Shown here: in pieces, positions 31,891-43,668 of the stretch | Numbering within the stretch: position 1 is the first letter of the stretch | How the letters are laid out: each line of letters opens with the position of its first letter | Source: Tolypeutes matacus | Taxonomy: Eukaryota; Chordata; Mammalia; Cingulata; Chlamyphoridae | Reading direction: 5' to 3' | DNA length: 64,000 bases | Assembly: GCA_026826555.1 (NCBI GenBank) | Contig: JAKSZT010054324.1 | Span: 2,715,908 to 2,779,907 of the forward strand | The notes under the pieces: generated by a model | What the model was told of the DNA's origin: nothing | Databases searched by the model: none | What the model saw: the letters and a program-made list of their open reading frames with translations, nothing else | Made by a program: the position numbers and the translations under genes

Positions 31891-33484
31891 CAACTATATG
31901 TTGGAGATATTTTTCCAGTTATGTTTATTAACTATTCCACAATTGGAAACCATACATTTGAATTGGCTGAATACTATTTGATTTTATCGTTGTACCAAAA
32001 TTTAGTTTGCTAGTTATCTATCAGAAAAAATAGAACTATAGGTGGCATTAATTAGAGGTTGCCCAGTTATAATTACCATTTTTATTTACTTATCATATTT
32101 CCCTAATAAGGTGGAAAACTCTTAGATGATCCTCTTTCTTATACTCCATTAAATTTCTTGTAGTCCTTGACATGTCCCAATAATATATCAGTGATGAAGG
32201 CTTAAGGCTCAGGCTTCAGAAGCAAAGAAGGAAACTGTAGCACAAGGAGAATCCTATAATCCTATCTTCAAATCTGAAATATCAATCAACATTAGATGAA
32301 TTCTTGATAATTGTGCTAATGTTACCGTACTCCAATATTGTAGTTCCCTTTCTTTTATGAAGCAGAGAACTGATAAAATTATATATAATAAGGTCATTTG
32401 TAAGCAATAGTTTCATTTCCTTTGTTCTTTTCAAATGGATATAATATTAGGTCTAATGCACTGACAGCTCATGTACACTTTTAAAATAATTTGGAGAGAG
32501 AAGCATACCCATTTAGAATGTCTCACAAGTATTTGTGTGGATTTAAAGAAATACGTATGCATAAACGAAAGGGTATGGCAAGGCCCTGGCATAATTACAT
32601 TTTAAAAGTTCATTAACAATATCCTTAGATTACATCATAGCCATAACATGCACACTTGAAAACTGTCTAATTTTCTATTTAGTTTATTTCCTGAATAGCA
32701 GTGTACATATTTCATTTGATATATTTTGAAAACTAAGAGTGGGTTAGCATTGGATTAGAAGAAAGAAAAAAGATTCTTGTCTTATCAGCTCCATCAAGTT
32801 CCTATTGTGGCTTGACTTTGCCATGTGTTTGTCCTAAATGTCTTTGTATTTTACATTTGAATGTTCCTTTGCTCCCACCCAGATTAACCTTATACAAAAC
32901 TGTCCTTTAAAAGTCTCTGTAGAATTATTGTAGAATTGCTGATTGACCTAAGTTGTCCTTGCAGTGGTAGGTCTCTTTCTTTTAAAGAAGCAATAGTAGT
33001 TATTTTCTACTGAATCAAGGGTTCTCCCTGTTTAATCACCTGTGTTACAAAATATAAGTGTTTGCCTTCAATTGTTGAAAAACAAAGAGATGGGCATGAT
33101 GTTTGTCTAATTTCATCGTTCTTCCTTTTATATGACTCTGACCTGTTAGAATGCTCATATTGTAATGTTTCCAGTAGATGTGCTTCCTGATTTTTGAAGA
33201 GACCAGCTGAATTCTGATCCATAAAACTGTACAAATTAAATATAAATGTTTCTAAATGGTATCATTTTTGTTTTCCTTTTCTAATAGCTGACTTTAAACT
33301 TCCGGGAGTGAGGATGTCTACCTCATCCCCATTTTCTTCTAATTACATTTACTTATCAAATCCCAGAAATGGAACAAAGTTCAAGAGGTCCTTGAGTCCA
33401 CCCCCAACACCCCCAATCCCACCCCATGGCCCATTCATTTCCTTTTGTTTCATTCTCTTTTTATTTTTATTTCTTTTAGTTTTA
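31891..33484. other. No recognised feature
   Basis: AT-rich, with a C-rich patch near 33400-33425 just before an L1 end. Confidence 0.5.
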
Positions 33485-33655
33485 AAATGTATTTGTTTTA
33501 AATTATGGTAAAATATATATAACATAAAAATCATTTTAACCATTTTAAATGGAGAATTCTTTGAAATTAAGTACATTGACAATACTGTGTAATTTTTACT
33601 GTTATCTATTTCCAAACTATTTTCATCATCTTAAAGTAGGCAGACTTTTACAAGA
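33485..33655 (-). repeat. L1 3'-UTR fragment
   Basis: 'ttatggtaaaatatatataacataaaa.. cattttaaccattttaaat.. attaagtacattgacaatactgtg' is the antisense of a mammalian L1 3' end. Confidence 0.75.
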
Positions 33656-34140
33656 AGTCATCTCTGTCTTGAAGTCTGCTTTTACTAAACATTTTCCTCA
33701 TCCTCTTTCCTTACAGTACTTAGATTTTTTCCCCCATTTTGCAAGGCCAACTTCATGCACAGATAGTTACCACAGTAGGATGATTTGAGAAGTGCCCTTG
33801 GAAATTCCCACCATGTGTACCTTGTATCAAAACATCATCATTTCCATGATTAGTGAGTTTGTGTATTTCCGTTTTCACTTCCTGAGTACCCAGGATAGGA
33901 GGCCCAGGCCAGATGAGGTTTGATGAGGAAGCTCGGCGTGGTGCCTTGAACTAGAATCTAGAATAGCAGGGCTGACTTTTTCCTGGACTTGACACCTACT
34001 GGCCTGGTAACCATGGACTGGCCACTTGAGGCCCTTTCATGCAACAAAGCTGCTCCTTGTGGGTCATTATTATTTAAAAGACATAATGTGTATTTGAAAA
34101 TGCTTAGAAAATTGTAAAACCTCATTTCAGATACAAAGGA
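33656..34140. other. No recognised feature
   Basis: Nothing assigned. Confidence 0.5.
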
Positions 34141-34835
34141 TTATTATCGGGGAGCCAATGTCAAGGCTCTTGGCTTCTTCACTTGAAAGAATTCAAAGAC
34201 AAGCCACAAATTAATTAAGCAAGCAGGGAATTTATTGGGGATAAAGCAAGAGAATAGAAGTATACTTTCAGGAATGAAAGAGGGCATTCTCAAGGGAGAG
34301 AAATGTGAAATTCTGCCCTGGGGTCCCCTGTTTTATAGGGTACAGGGCTCCAGGGTCTGCACTGATTATCATATTTGAGACTGGCTGTTGTGCATGAGCT
34401 CTTCAGGGCATGTTGGATGGTGGTGATTGGCCTCTGGTCACTGTCCACTAGATGTGAGGCAACCTGAAAGTAGGTGGGGGGGCGTGGCAGAGCCCCTCCT
34501 GCCCCTTCCCTCTTTCCCGCCATGTAAAGATGTTGCTGGCTGTCTTCTGATAACGCAGCTCTTGGGTGTGTGTGCTTGTTTTTTGCCTCTTCCTAACTTG
34601 CCTGTGTGAGTCAGCAGGCTGATGTAAGCCATCAGGCCATTGCTTCAGTTTCTGTTTATATGACATATTAGGGTTTCTATTCCCTTCCTCCTTAGGTCCC
34701 TCTTCTATACTGCCTCGGGATTTGTCCTGAAGGAGGGGAATGGATGGGACTGATTTGAGGAGCCAATGTACCCTCAAGGGGCTGAATGGAGACTAAGGGC
34801 TGGAAGACACACAATGGTCAGCTAATTTCAGGACA
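34141..34835 (-). mobile_element. Probable solo LTR (class I ERV-like)
   Basis: 'gcaagcagggaatttattggggataaagc' gives AATAAA on the minus strand near one end. The ~690-bp unit is GC-richer than its surroundings and has 'cttttttgcctcttcc'-type blocks. No target duplication found, so family and edges are uncertain. Confidence 0.5.
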
Positions 34836-35435
34836 GGGCCAGATTAGGGTGAGGACAGCGAGGCACCCAGGGTGCAGAATTTAGGGAGGCACTTACCTTC
34901 ACCCCAGCCCTATTTCAGGAAAATGCAAAGAAAAAGCTTTGTGTTGTTATGTTTTATTTTTAACACAAATCTTCCCAAATTGGTGGAATGTGCACTTCTC
35001 GGGGGCTTTGCAGGAAAGGTGTTGCTGGACTCAGCTTTGAAATTAGAGAGAGAGATTTTCCATATTAACTCACAAAGTGATCTTGAACAAAAACAATGCT
35101 ATCCAGGCTAGATCCTTGACCAGGGCTTGCAGAACTGCATTGCCTGCCAGTCCTGAGTGTCTTTCCTCTTGCCTAGGTAAAATTCATTCATTTGGTGGAA
35201 AGGAGGCAAGGAGCTAATATATGTGAAGAGTTAAATGAGGGCTTTAGCCCTCTCTTACTGGCTTTCTCAGTGAAGGCATCTATAAACCCAGAACTGAACC
35301 ATGCCGCCAGCATACCCATTTACCAAGCATGTTCTATATTATGCCATTTTTCTTGTGAATATAATCCCCAGGGACTATTGAACCTTCCTAACACTTGTGG
35401 ATCACAGAGACTGTGATTCAGGATTAGAAAAAAAT
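34836..35435. other. No recognised feature
   Basis: Nothing assigned. Confidence 0.5.
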
Positions 35436-35439
35436 GCTA

Positions 35440-35700
35440 TTGATGTATTTTATTCAATCATTTATTTAAAAAAAAAACATTTCTTGAATATATGCTAGAA
35501 CACTGAACTAGGTTCTGGGGATAAAACAGCGAACAATTCAAACATGGTCCCTGAGCTAATGGAACATACAATCTAACAGAGGAGCCAGGCAATAAGCAGA
35601 TGAACAATGAATAAAGTGTTTACTAATAATGGTAAAAGCTATAGTAGCTATATAAGAAACAAACAGGGTGAAGGGATACAGAATATCAGGTTATTATAAA
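35440..35700 (-). repeat. L2 LINE 3' end
   Basis: 'atttcttgaatatatgctagaacactgaactaggttctggggataaaacagcgaac', 'ggtccctgagctaatggaacatacaatctaacagagg' is the antisense of an L2 3' end. Confidence 0.75.
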
Positions 35701-37156
35701 TAGGAATGTCAGAGTAAGATTTAAGTGGACAAATAAAGGAAGTGAAGAGTGGGGTGAGAATGGGACTGAGGAAAGACATTAGCCATTGGTGTGCACTAGA
35801 AATGAATATTTAATCTGCAATATTATAGTTTGTGTGCATATTTGAGAGAGAGAGAGAGAGAGACTTGTGAAATTCAGTTTGCCTTTCCATAGTCACACCT
35901 AATACTATACCAGGCTCCTTAAGTACTAAAAAGCCTGTACTGAAACTAGGGGAAGATCCAGGTTTTGTGGGGCTTGAAGCTTATAAAATTTGGGGAATTA
36001 GCTTTACAAAGTGGAATAAAATTTGCGAAGTTAAAATTAAGATTTGGGTCTTGATAGGGGCTCACACAAAGTGCTCTAAAAACTATGCTTCCTTAACTTC
36101 ATATTTGATCCTCTTCTGACTCTAATTTTTAGCCTCTCAGGTCCAAAATCTTGATTTTAGACAAATATTTTCCCCAGTGTATCACACCAATGCTGTTGGT
36201 TATATAAATGCTAGTGACTTTCTCTAGAGTCTGTAACAAAAAGGAAAATCTGTAGAAAATCATTTGTATTTTTCAGTTTTCTGACTTGCTTCTTAACCTA
36301 CCTGTCTGCTTTCATCACCCGTTGGTATTTTAGGTGTAGCATTTTTCTTGCTTGTTTATTTTTTAATAATACCGTGTATTACTTCTATCATCTTTATAAA
36401 TTAGGTATCTGATGGTTCTTTCTCGGTGTCTTCTTCTGGTATATAGTGCTATTAGCATTCTGCTTTTTAAAATAGATAAGGGTGATTAAATATGATTAGT
36501 TACTGCCAATCAGGGTTGTTGCCCTGAAAGCATATTTTTTTGTTGTTGCTATACTCTTCATCTTTGCAGTCTGTTTCAGACTGCTTTGGGTCTTTGGGAC
36601 TCATTTATTAAGCTCTTTTAACAGAGTGACTATAGTTACATCAAAAGACATACAATTGGCCTATAGTGTATAAGAGCTACAGGTGATTCTGGATAAATGT
36701 GGGCGCACAATTTTAAATTGTGAATTCCTTGAAGATATTTCAGGACTTCCGTAAATTTTCATTTAATAAAGCATTTAGAAGCTATATTTTAGAGGGTATA
36801 ATAATTGCCCGTTCTCTGAGCAGTGTTATAAACCAAATTTTAACACATTGGAGACCATCAGCACATGCTTCCAGCTTAACTCCCTTCTGGGCACAATTAG
36901 AATTATGTTCTTTTTGCCATAACTCCAATGAGTGAGTATTCTGAAATTTCAAGGAGGTTGCTTTTTAAAAACTCACAATTTGCCACTGCTTATTTGTAAA
37001 TTTGGATTTTCTCAACATATGTAATCAAAGTAAATAGGAAAAAAAGTGCATGTTTTTCAGGACAGCCTTATTACTTTCACTAGTTTATTTCATAATAGGT
37101 AAATTGTATACTTTGAACATTGAAATGAATGTTTACAGTACTTACAAAGTTTGTTG
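35701..37156. other. No recognised feature; short (GA)n
   Basis: (GA)n at 35846-35863; otherwise AT-rich and unassigned. Confidence 0.5.
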
Positions 37157-37699
37157 GGGTTTGTCTTAGTTTGCTGAAGACTGCCGAAGCAATACCAGAA
37201 ATGGGTTGGCATTTACAATAGGAATTTATTAACTTATAAGCTTACAGTCCTGAGGCCATGAAAGTATCCAAATCAAGGCATCATCAGAAGGTGCTTTCTC
37301 CCTGAGCTGCAGCTATGGGCGATCAGGCACGTGCCAGGACACAACGGTGGTGTCCACTAATCTCTCCCCGCTCCTCTGAGACTCATTGCTTTCTGCTCCA
37401 TCTGTGGCTTCCCCTCAGCATCTAGGCATTTCTCTCTGAGCTCTTATGCATCTGCGCAGCTTTTTTCTGCATCTGCGCAGCTTTTTTCTGTATCTGCAGC
37501 TTTTTATTCCTCCCTATATAAAGGACTCCAGTAAGAGGATTAAGACCCACCCTGGGTCCTGCAATCTAATGAAAGGCCCTTAACTGAAGTGATGTAATCA
37601 AAAGGTCCCACCTACAATAGGTGTACATGCACAGGAATGGATTAGCTTTCAGGAGAGGATTTTCTAGGGACCACAAAAGACTCAAATCACCACATGGTT
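37157..37699 (-). mobile_element. MaLR-type solo LTR with internal 21-bp tandem repeat
   Basis: The LTR is 37162-37694, from 'tgtcttagtttgctgaagactgcc' to 'ctcaaatcaccaca'. The flanks GGGTT and TGGTT match at 4 of 5. Inside, GCATCTGCGCAGCTTTTTTCT occurs twice in tandem (37448-37468, 37469-37489) with a third partial copy. Confidence 0.88.
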
Positions 37700-37861
37700 G
37701 TACCTATGATTTTACTTAAAGAGAGAAAAAAAAAAGATTCTGCCACTAGAATATTGGAAGATCATCTTCCTGTACAGCCCTATAATGTTATAAGTCCTGA
37801 GGTGCTTAGTTATCCTGAGGTACAGACCCAACCCAAATCACACAGCGAGTATTAGAGAATC

Positions 37862-38030
37862 AGTCAGTATATGACAGGGTTTATGAGCTTGGCTGTGAAT
37901 TCATACAGATTTGGCTTTGAATTTTGCCATACATAAATTTCTGATAAGCTAATTTCTTAACTTTTTAAAAATTCAGTGACTTAGTCTATAAAATGGAGAT
38001 AATACCTATCACATAAGGTTATTTTGAGAA
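37862..38030 (+). repeat. MIR SINE relic
   Basis: 'gagcttggctgtgaattcatacagatttggctttgaattttgcc', 'gacttagtctataaaatggagataatacctatc' follow the sense MIR order. Confidence 0.7.
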
Positions 38031-38430
38031 TTTATTTATCCAATAAACATATGGAGTGTTTGCTGTGTCCAGGAGCTATCTAGCTTGCAAAGAGGTTTCC
38101 TATTCTCACGGAATTTTGCATCTCAGTTAGGGGAGACATACAACAAACAAATTGAAGGAGTGAATTTGTGTAATATAGTAGGAAATCTCAGGCTAACAAT
38201 TTTAGGTTGGGTAATCGGGAAGATTTTTCTGAGAAGGGGACATTTGAGCTGATATCTGAATGAGAAGAAAGATTAATCCATTAAAAGAAAGGGGGGGAAA
38301 GAACATTCCAGGGAAGCAGAAGAGTTAGTGACGAGGCCCAAGGCTGGGATGAGCCTGGTATATCTAAGCAGAGGAAGAAGCCCAGTATGTCTCAAGTTTA
38401 GTGTATGAAGAGGAGATGACTACAAGAAAA
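38031..38430 (-). repeat. L2-like LINE remnant
   Basis: 'tttatccaataaacatatggagtgtttgctgtgtccaggagctat' then 'gagacatacaacaaac' and 'gggacatttgagctgatatctgaatgagaag' is the pattern of an antisense L2 3' end and adjoining region. Confidence 0.6.
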
Positions 38431-40190
38431 AAATTAGAAAGGAGGCTTAGTAGGCCAGAGTAAGTAATTTGGATTTTATTCTAATATTATTTATTTATAT
38501 ATTTATAATATGTTAATTTTATTTAAAAAAAACAAATCTCATTGGTGGATGTGTGAAGGATTGTGCATCAGATTTAAATAGCTATGCTTTGTTTTGTTTT
38601 GTTTTGTTTTGTTGCCATCTAATATCCCATTTCCTGTCCTAACATCAATGGAATTCCTTTTGGGAACTTATCTCTTCTTTTGTAGATTATTGGATGGGAT
38701 TGTTAACCAGGGGTCTAGCCTCCCAACCCAGGACATAACCTAAGATAAGTTGTGTATATGCTTCCAACGTACAATTTAAATATGACAATGAAATGCTTTT
38801 TAAAAAATTTGGTGTATACTCACCTTGAATCAATACTTCCTGTTGTTTCTGCTTCCTGATCTTATGACCTTGTTGCAAAATCTGGTTGTCTGACCCTTCT
38901 CATTGAGTTGATAAGGTCCCAGTTACTTTCTATACATTTTCTTTAGCCAGCGACATTTTCAGTTGCTTGCAACTGAAGAATCTTAACTACTACAGTAAAT
39001 AAATAGTTGGCCCTCAGTAACTATTATGACTAGTGGTAGAGCTGAACTACAACTCAGACTCCCTAATTTTTAATCTTTATCAAACTAGTTTCTCCATGTC
39101 TTTTATGTGCTTCCTGCCTGGCCTCCAGCAGTTTGCTTTCTCTGCCTGGACCATGTTAGACCTTGTGACAACATGTTTGCCAAATGTGTCAATTCTCAAG
39201 CAGGTCTTAGGCTTCTTGATTCTTAAATTTCAAAAGGCAATTTGAGTATTTTCTCAGGATAGATATAAAACCAGCAGATAAAATAGTTTATGTTCAATTC
39301 TTTGTTAAACATTTCTTTAATCAAAGTGATATTTTAGTTTGAGTGGGAGAAGGGTGTGAATGAATGCAAATGTGTAGTTTTTGATTATTAAATTTTATAT
39401 GTATATATTTTTAAAGTAACAAATATTAAAGCAACCTAAACTCATTCATCCTAAGAAATGTGGCTAAATGAGCTATTACATTTTATGCCATGGATTGGCA
39501 GCTGCAAGACAACACGCATTCAATTATTGATGCTATTTATGAGCCATACTATAATTCTGTACCATCAGAATCTGTTTGTTACTTGAAGCTAGGTAAAAGT
39601 GCTCCCTGAGTTTTAGTGTCCCACCATGATGAAACAGGGCTTTTTAACAACAAGAAAGAAACAGAAGGGGGAACAGATGTGCAAAGGACTTGGCAGGTAA
39701 ACAAATCCCTGCTCTCAGTCTGGATTGAGAGTCCTCTGTTGAATTGCATCTTTGAGAAAAGATATTTTGAAGAGAATAAAGCTGCCGTTCACAGAGTCAG
39801 TATCTGGCTGTCCTCATTAAACTATGCAAAATAGCACTGCTCCTGCCTTTTCCTTTTCTGTGCCCTGTGCCCAAAGTTACCTTCCCCAATCCATTCCTTG
39901 GATGCACTGGTAAAGCCAACACCTAAAGCTTTCTGCCTGTTTGACCAACTCATAAGTAAATCTAATGTCATGAACCTTTATTTCTCCAGGGTCCAAGAGC
40001 AGTAGACACATCTGGAAAAGTTAACGTAACTGCTAAAATAGTCTCCATTATGTGTACTGACTCCAGCACTTTTCACAATTTGTGTGGTTGCACAGGTGTC
40101 TCATTAATGCTTAAAGGTAGGAACTGACAGAAACAATTATGGTTTCCCTTAGTTTTTTAGGAACCCTTCAGTTGAGTGTCTGTCATACTC
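38431..40190. other. No recognised feature; (GTTTT)n
   Basis: (GTTTT)n of about five units at 38588-38613. The rest is unassigned. Confidence 0.5.
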
Positions 40191-40194
40191 TATG

Positions 40195-40420
40195 TATGGA
40201 ACTGAAGCTGGAAGACCTGAATTATGCTTCTGGTTCTTATATTTATGAGACATATGACCTCAAGCAAATTATTTTATCTCACCGGTTTCTTCTTCATTAA
40301 AATTATGGGAATACGCTATGTGACTGAGAATGACAACTGTATATTTCCAATCCAGAACTGGAAACGCCAACATATAATGGGTGCTAGAAGTGTATTTTGC
40401 CCACTGAATTATTGATATAT
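40195..40420 (+). repeat. MIR-like relic
   Basis: 'gaagctggaagacctgaattatgcttctgg', 'gacatatgacctcaagcaaatta', 'tctcaccggtttcttcttcattaaaat' match the sense MIR core loosely. Confidence 0.55.
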
Positions 40421-40584
40421 CTGGAGCTATGGGCCATAATGTTTAGAATCAGGAAAGTGTCAGAAAATTAGGGACATATTCTCTGACATATATTAATAAG
40501 GTCAATTCTAGCCCTAAAATTCTATTATCCTAAGAGTCAAGGTGACGCCATGAACCACACCTAGTACTTTTTTTCTCCTTTTTT

Positions 40585-40925
40585 TTTTTTTTGAGTCAGT
40601 ATTATTGTGATATAATTTAATAGAGTAAAATTCGTTCTTTTTAGGAATTCATTTTTATTATTCTTGACAAATGTATACAGTAGTATAACAATCACCACGA
40701 TCAAGATATAAAACACTTTCATCACCACAAAGAGTTGCCTCATGCTCCTTTGTAGTCACTGACCTCCTCCAATCCCAAGTCCGTGGAAACCACCATTTTG
40801 TTCTCTTTCCCTGTAGCTTTTTCTTTTCGAATATGTATTGTAGAATCATGTGGTATGTGGCCTTTTCACTTAGCATAATGAATGTGAGATCCATCCATGC
40901 TGCATTTATCAGTAGTTGATATCAC
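40585..40925 (-). repeat. L1 3'-UTR fragment
   Basis: 'gtgatataatttaatagagtaaaattcg', 'gtataacaatcaccacgatcaagatataaaacactttcatcacc', 'acttagcataatgaatgtgagatccatccatgctgc': antisense L1 3' end, the same region as 53130-53480. Confidence 0.8.
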
Positions 40926-40929
40926 TGCT

Positions 40930-41240
40930 GAGTAGGGATTATGGTAAAAAATCATGACTCCCCAAAGAGGGTCACCCTCCCCCATCCTTAGAACCTGTGT
41001 GATTAAGGTTACAGACTTGTGATAGATAGATTATCCCCATGTACCTGAGTGGACCCAATCTAATGACATAAATCCTGGAAAGGTAGAGAACTTTTTCCTG
41101 GCTGTAGTCAAAGAGAGATGATACAGAAGATGGAGGAGAGAGATGAGCCTGAGAGGGACTCAATCTAGCATTGCTGGCTTTGAGGGTGGAAGTAATGGCC
41201 ACAAATCGAGGAAAGTGGGTAGCCACACTAATTGCTTTTG
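40930..41240 (+). mobile_element. MLT1-type MaLR LTR, partial
   Basis: 'gattatccccatgtacctgagtggacccaatctaatgacataaatcctggaaagg', 'aactttttcctggctgtagtcaaagagagatgat', 'tgctggctttgagggtggaag' is the middle of an MLT1-type LTR in sense. Both ends are lost. Confidence 0.65.
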
Positions 41241-41434
41241 AAGGCTATATAGAAGCCACAATTTTTCCATTGCACATTATGTTCTGTTGAATTTGAGTTC
41301 CACTGTGTCTCTTGACTCTTGCTTTAAATGTCTCTTCTCCCTCTGACTGTTGAACAACTAATACTTTCTAATCATTCCTAATAACATAATAGATATGTTG
41401 TTACTGACTTTAAGGAGTTTTAAACTATTAATTA

Positions 41435-41660
41435 GAGGAATAAGCTGTTGAGTCAGCCCTAGATTATAAAGCTGCTTTTGCCATTTACTAATTGTGTGAA
41501 TGTGGCAAGTAGCTGAATTTCTCTAAGCTTCAGTTTTTAATTTTTAAAAGGTGGAAAATAATAAAACTGTTTTGAGGATTAAATGAAATAATGTTTTCTC
41601 AAGTATTGGCATGATACTGTGCCTAGCCTAGAGAAAATACTCAAGAAATGGTGGTTTTAT
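41435..41660 (+). repeat. MIR SINE relic
   Basis: 'gctgcttttgccatttactaattgtgtgaatgtggcaagtagctgaatttctctaagcttcag', 'gaggattaaatgaaataatg', 'ctgtgcctagcctagagaaaatactcaa'. Confidence 0.85.
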
Positions 41661-41779
41661 TATTATTACAATTTGTAATAACAAATATTTCCAAATATAG
41701 CTTTTTTATGACATCATATTTTCAAATACCAGAACCTCTTTTGTGGGGCAAAATATTAAATGTCCCAAAAAACAAATAC

Positions 41780-41855
41780 TGCCAGGCAGAATTGCTATGA
41801 ATAAAACAGTCAATCTCTCTGCCCTTTGGAACTTGTTATCTAAACAGACAATTTT
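41780..41855 (-). repeat. L2-like fragment
   Basis: 'gctatgaataaaacagtcaatctctctgccctttggaacttgttatctaaacagac' resembles the antisense L2 3' end. Short. Confidence 0.45.
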
Positions 41856-41864
41856 GTTTGTAGT

Positions 41865-42025
41865 TGTGAAAAAGTCAGGCTTTTGGCTTCAGCCAAACTA
41901 GTGTCAAATTCTAATGCTAATAGTTACAAGCTCTATGGCCTTCCATATCCGATTTAACATCTTTGAACCTGGACAAAAGTAATTTCCAACTTCCAAGGTT
42001 ATTGTGAGTCTTCTGTTAAGATAAA
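41865..42025 (+). repeat. MIR SINE relic
   Basis: 'caggcttttggcttcagccaaac', 'aatagttacaagctctatggcc', 'tttaacatctttgaacctgga' follows the sense MIR order. Confidence 0.6.
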
Positions 42026-43612
42026 CATTATATTTCAAAAACATTAATTTCCTTCTTGACAACAAATTTGGACACTAAACAATAATATAATACATGCTCA
42101 CGAATAAATAATGTAAATAGAAATATATATAGCATTTGATATTCATGTTTGGAGCCTCACATAACTTTTTCAAGTGCTCATTTACAATGGAGTATTCGGA
42201 CTCAATTTATTGGTGTTGTGTAGAAATAATGAAATTAAAGGCATTCTTTCCTGTGCATCTCTTAGGTGTTTATGAGAGTAGAAGTGCTTTGAGTCTGTTG
42301 TTCCAATTGTGAAGCAAATTAGTCCAGTGGTAGCCTGGTATTAACTTAGTGAACCTTGAAAGGACATGGGAATCCTGGTGGGATGAAGGGCCAGGTATTT
42401 CGTTTCAACTCAGTTGTTTTTTGTATGGCTAGAGCATATGTGTATTACTTGCAGATGGACTTTTGATGTCATTCACTGCACAGATGTCTGAAAGAATGGC
42501 CATTCAAGCTACCTCATAAACTCTTGTTGTTTTGATATGCTAAGTTCCAACAAAGGCTGGAGCTGGGTTTGACTGGATTATATTATTGAGGTTCTAAAAG
42601 TTGGCCCATAATCTATGTTTGCACCCGAAAGTGTGGCTTAAAATAGCCTTTGAAAGTTAGTAACTATTAACACAGCTAACTGATTTTGTACTGTGTAAGA
42701 ATTAATACAGTGTTTCATCTCTACCATCAATCTGCTTTTATATGAACAAGGACAGCAGAAAGGGGAGGTGGCAAATAGAAATAATTCCTGTTGAAAATAT
42801 ATATTTTTAAAAATTCTGTTTCTCAGAATAAAGAAATGAGAGTTGAATCCACTAAAATTTCAACCTCAAAATATTCAAGTTTCAAATTGTATTTCATAAA
42901 GCTTTCATGGCTTGTCCCCAACCTTATTTCACGTAGAACATCTCTACTTTTTAGCTATTTTACATAGGTTACTTCTAAGGAAGAGCTGAAAGGTTTTACT
43001 AATAAAACAAAGTTGTAAGATTTTTATTTTAGTCTTCTTAGGACAGTAATGTTTGGCACAGATTAGAGAGAAATCCTAATCATAAAATAAAAGTTTGCTT
43101 TCAGCCTCCAAACAGATAAATGAGGGAAGATCAACCTAGAATCTTGATTATTTCAAGATAATAATATATGTTGGAACTCATACTGACAAAATGTATCTCA
43201 TGCTGGATGCATTCTTGTAATGCTTGCCTGAAGAAGAGTTGAGTTGAGGAGGCTTGCAGGAAGACAGTAGAGTAGGAAGCTCCAGGAATCAGTCCCTCTA
43301 CCAGAACAGCTCTTACACAAGCAGGAGGAGTCTGAATCAAGTATTTCAAACTCCAGAGTCCAGTAGAACACTGTTCAGCATCAGGGAAGAGAGGGAGAAA
43401 GAGGCTGGTAAATTATGGTAAATACCAGGAAATTTCTCTCTCCAGACAGTGACTACTGGTGCCCAGCCCCCACTCTCATGGCAGGCAGCAGTCGATTCTG
43501 ACCTCTGGTATAGCTTGCTGGTAGCAATAGGAACATAAAATTCTACTTTCCCAAGATCTGGGGTATTCAAAGGCTCATCTCTATTAGTGGCTTTTGATTA
43601 GCTACTTCAAAT
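42026..43612. other. No recognised feature
   Basis: AT-rich, unassigned. Confidence 0.5.
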
Positions 43613-43668
43613 CACTATCAGTTCTACCCAAAGCAATTTACAGATTCAACACAATCCCTATCAAAATC

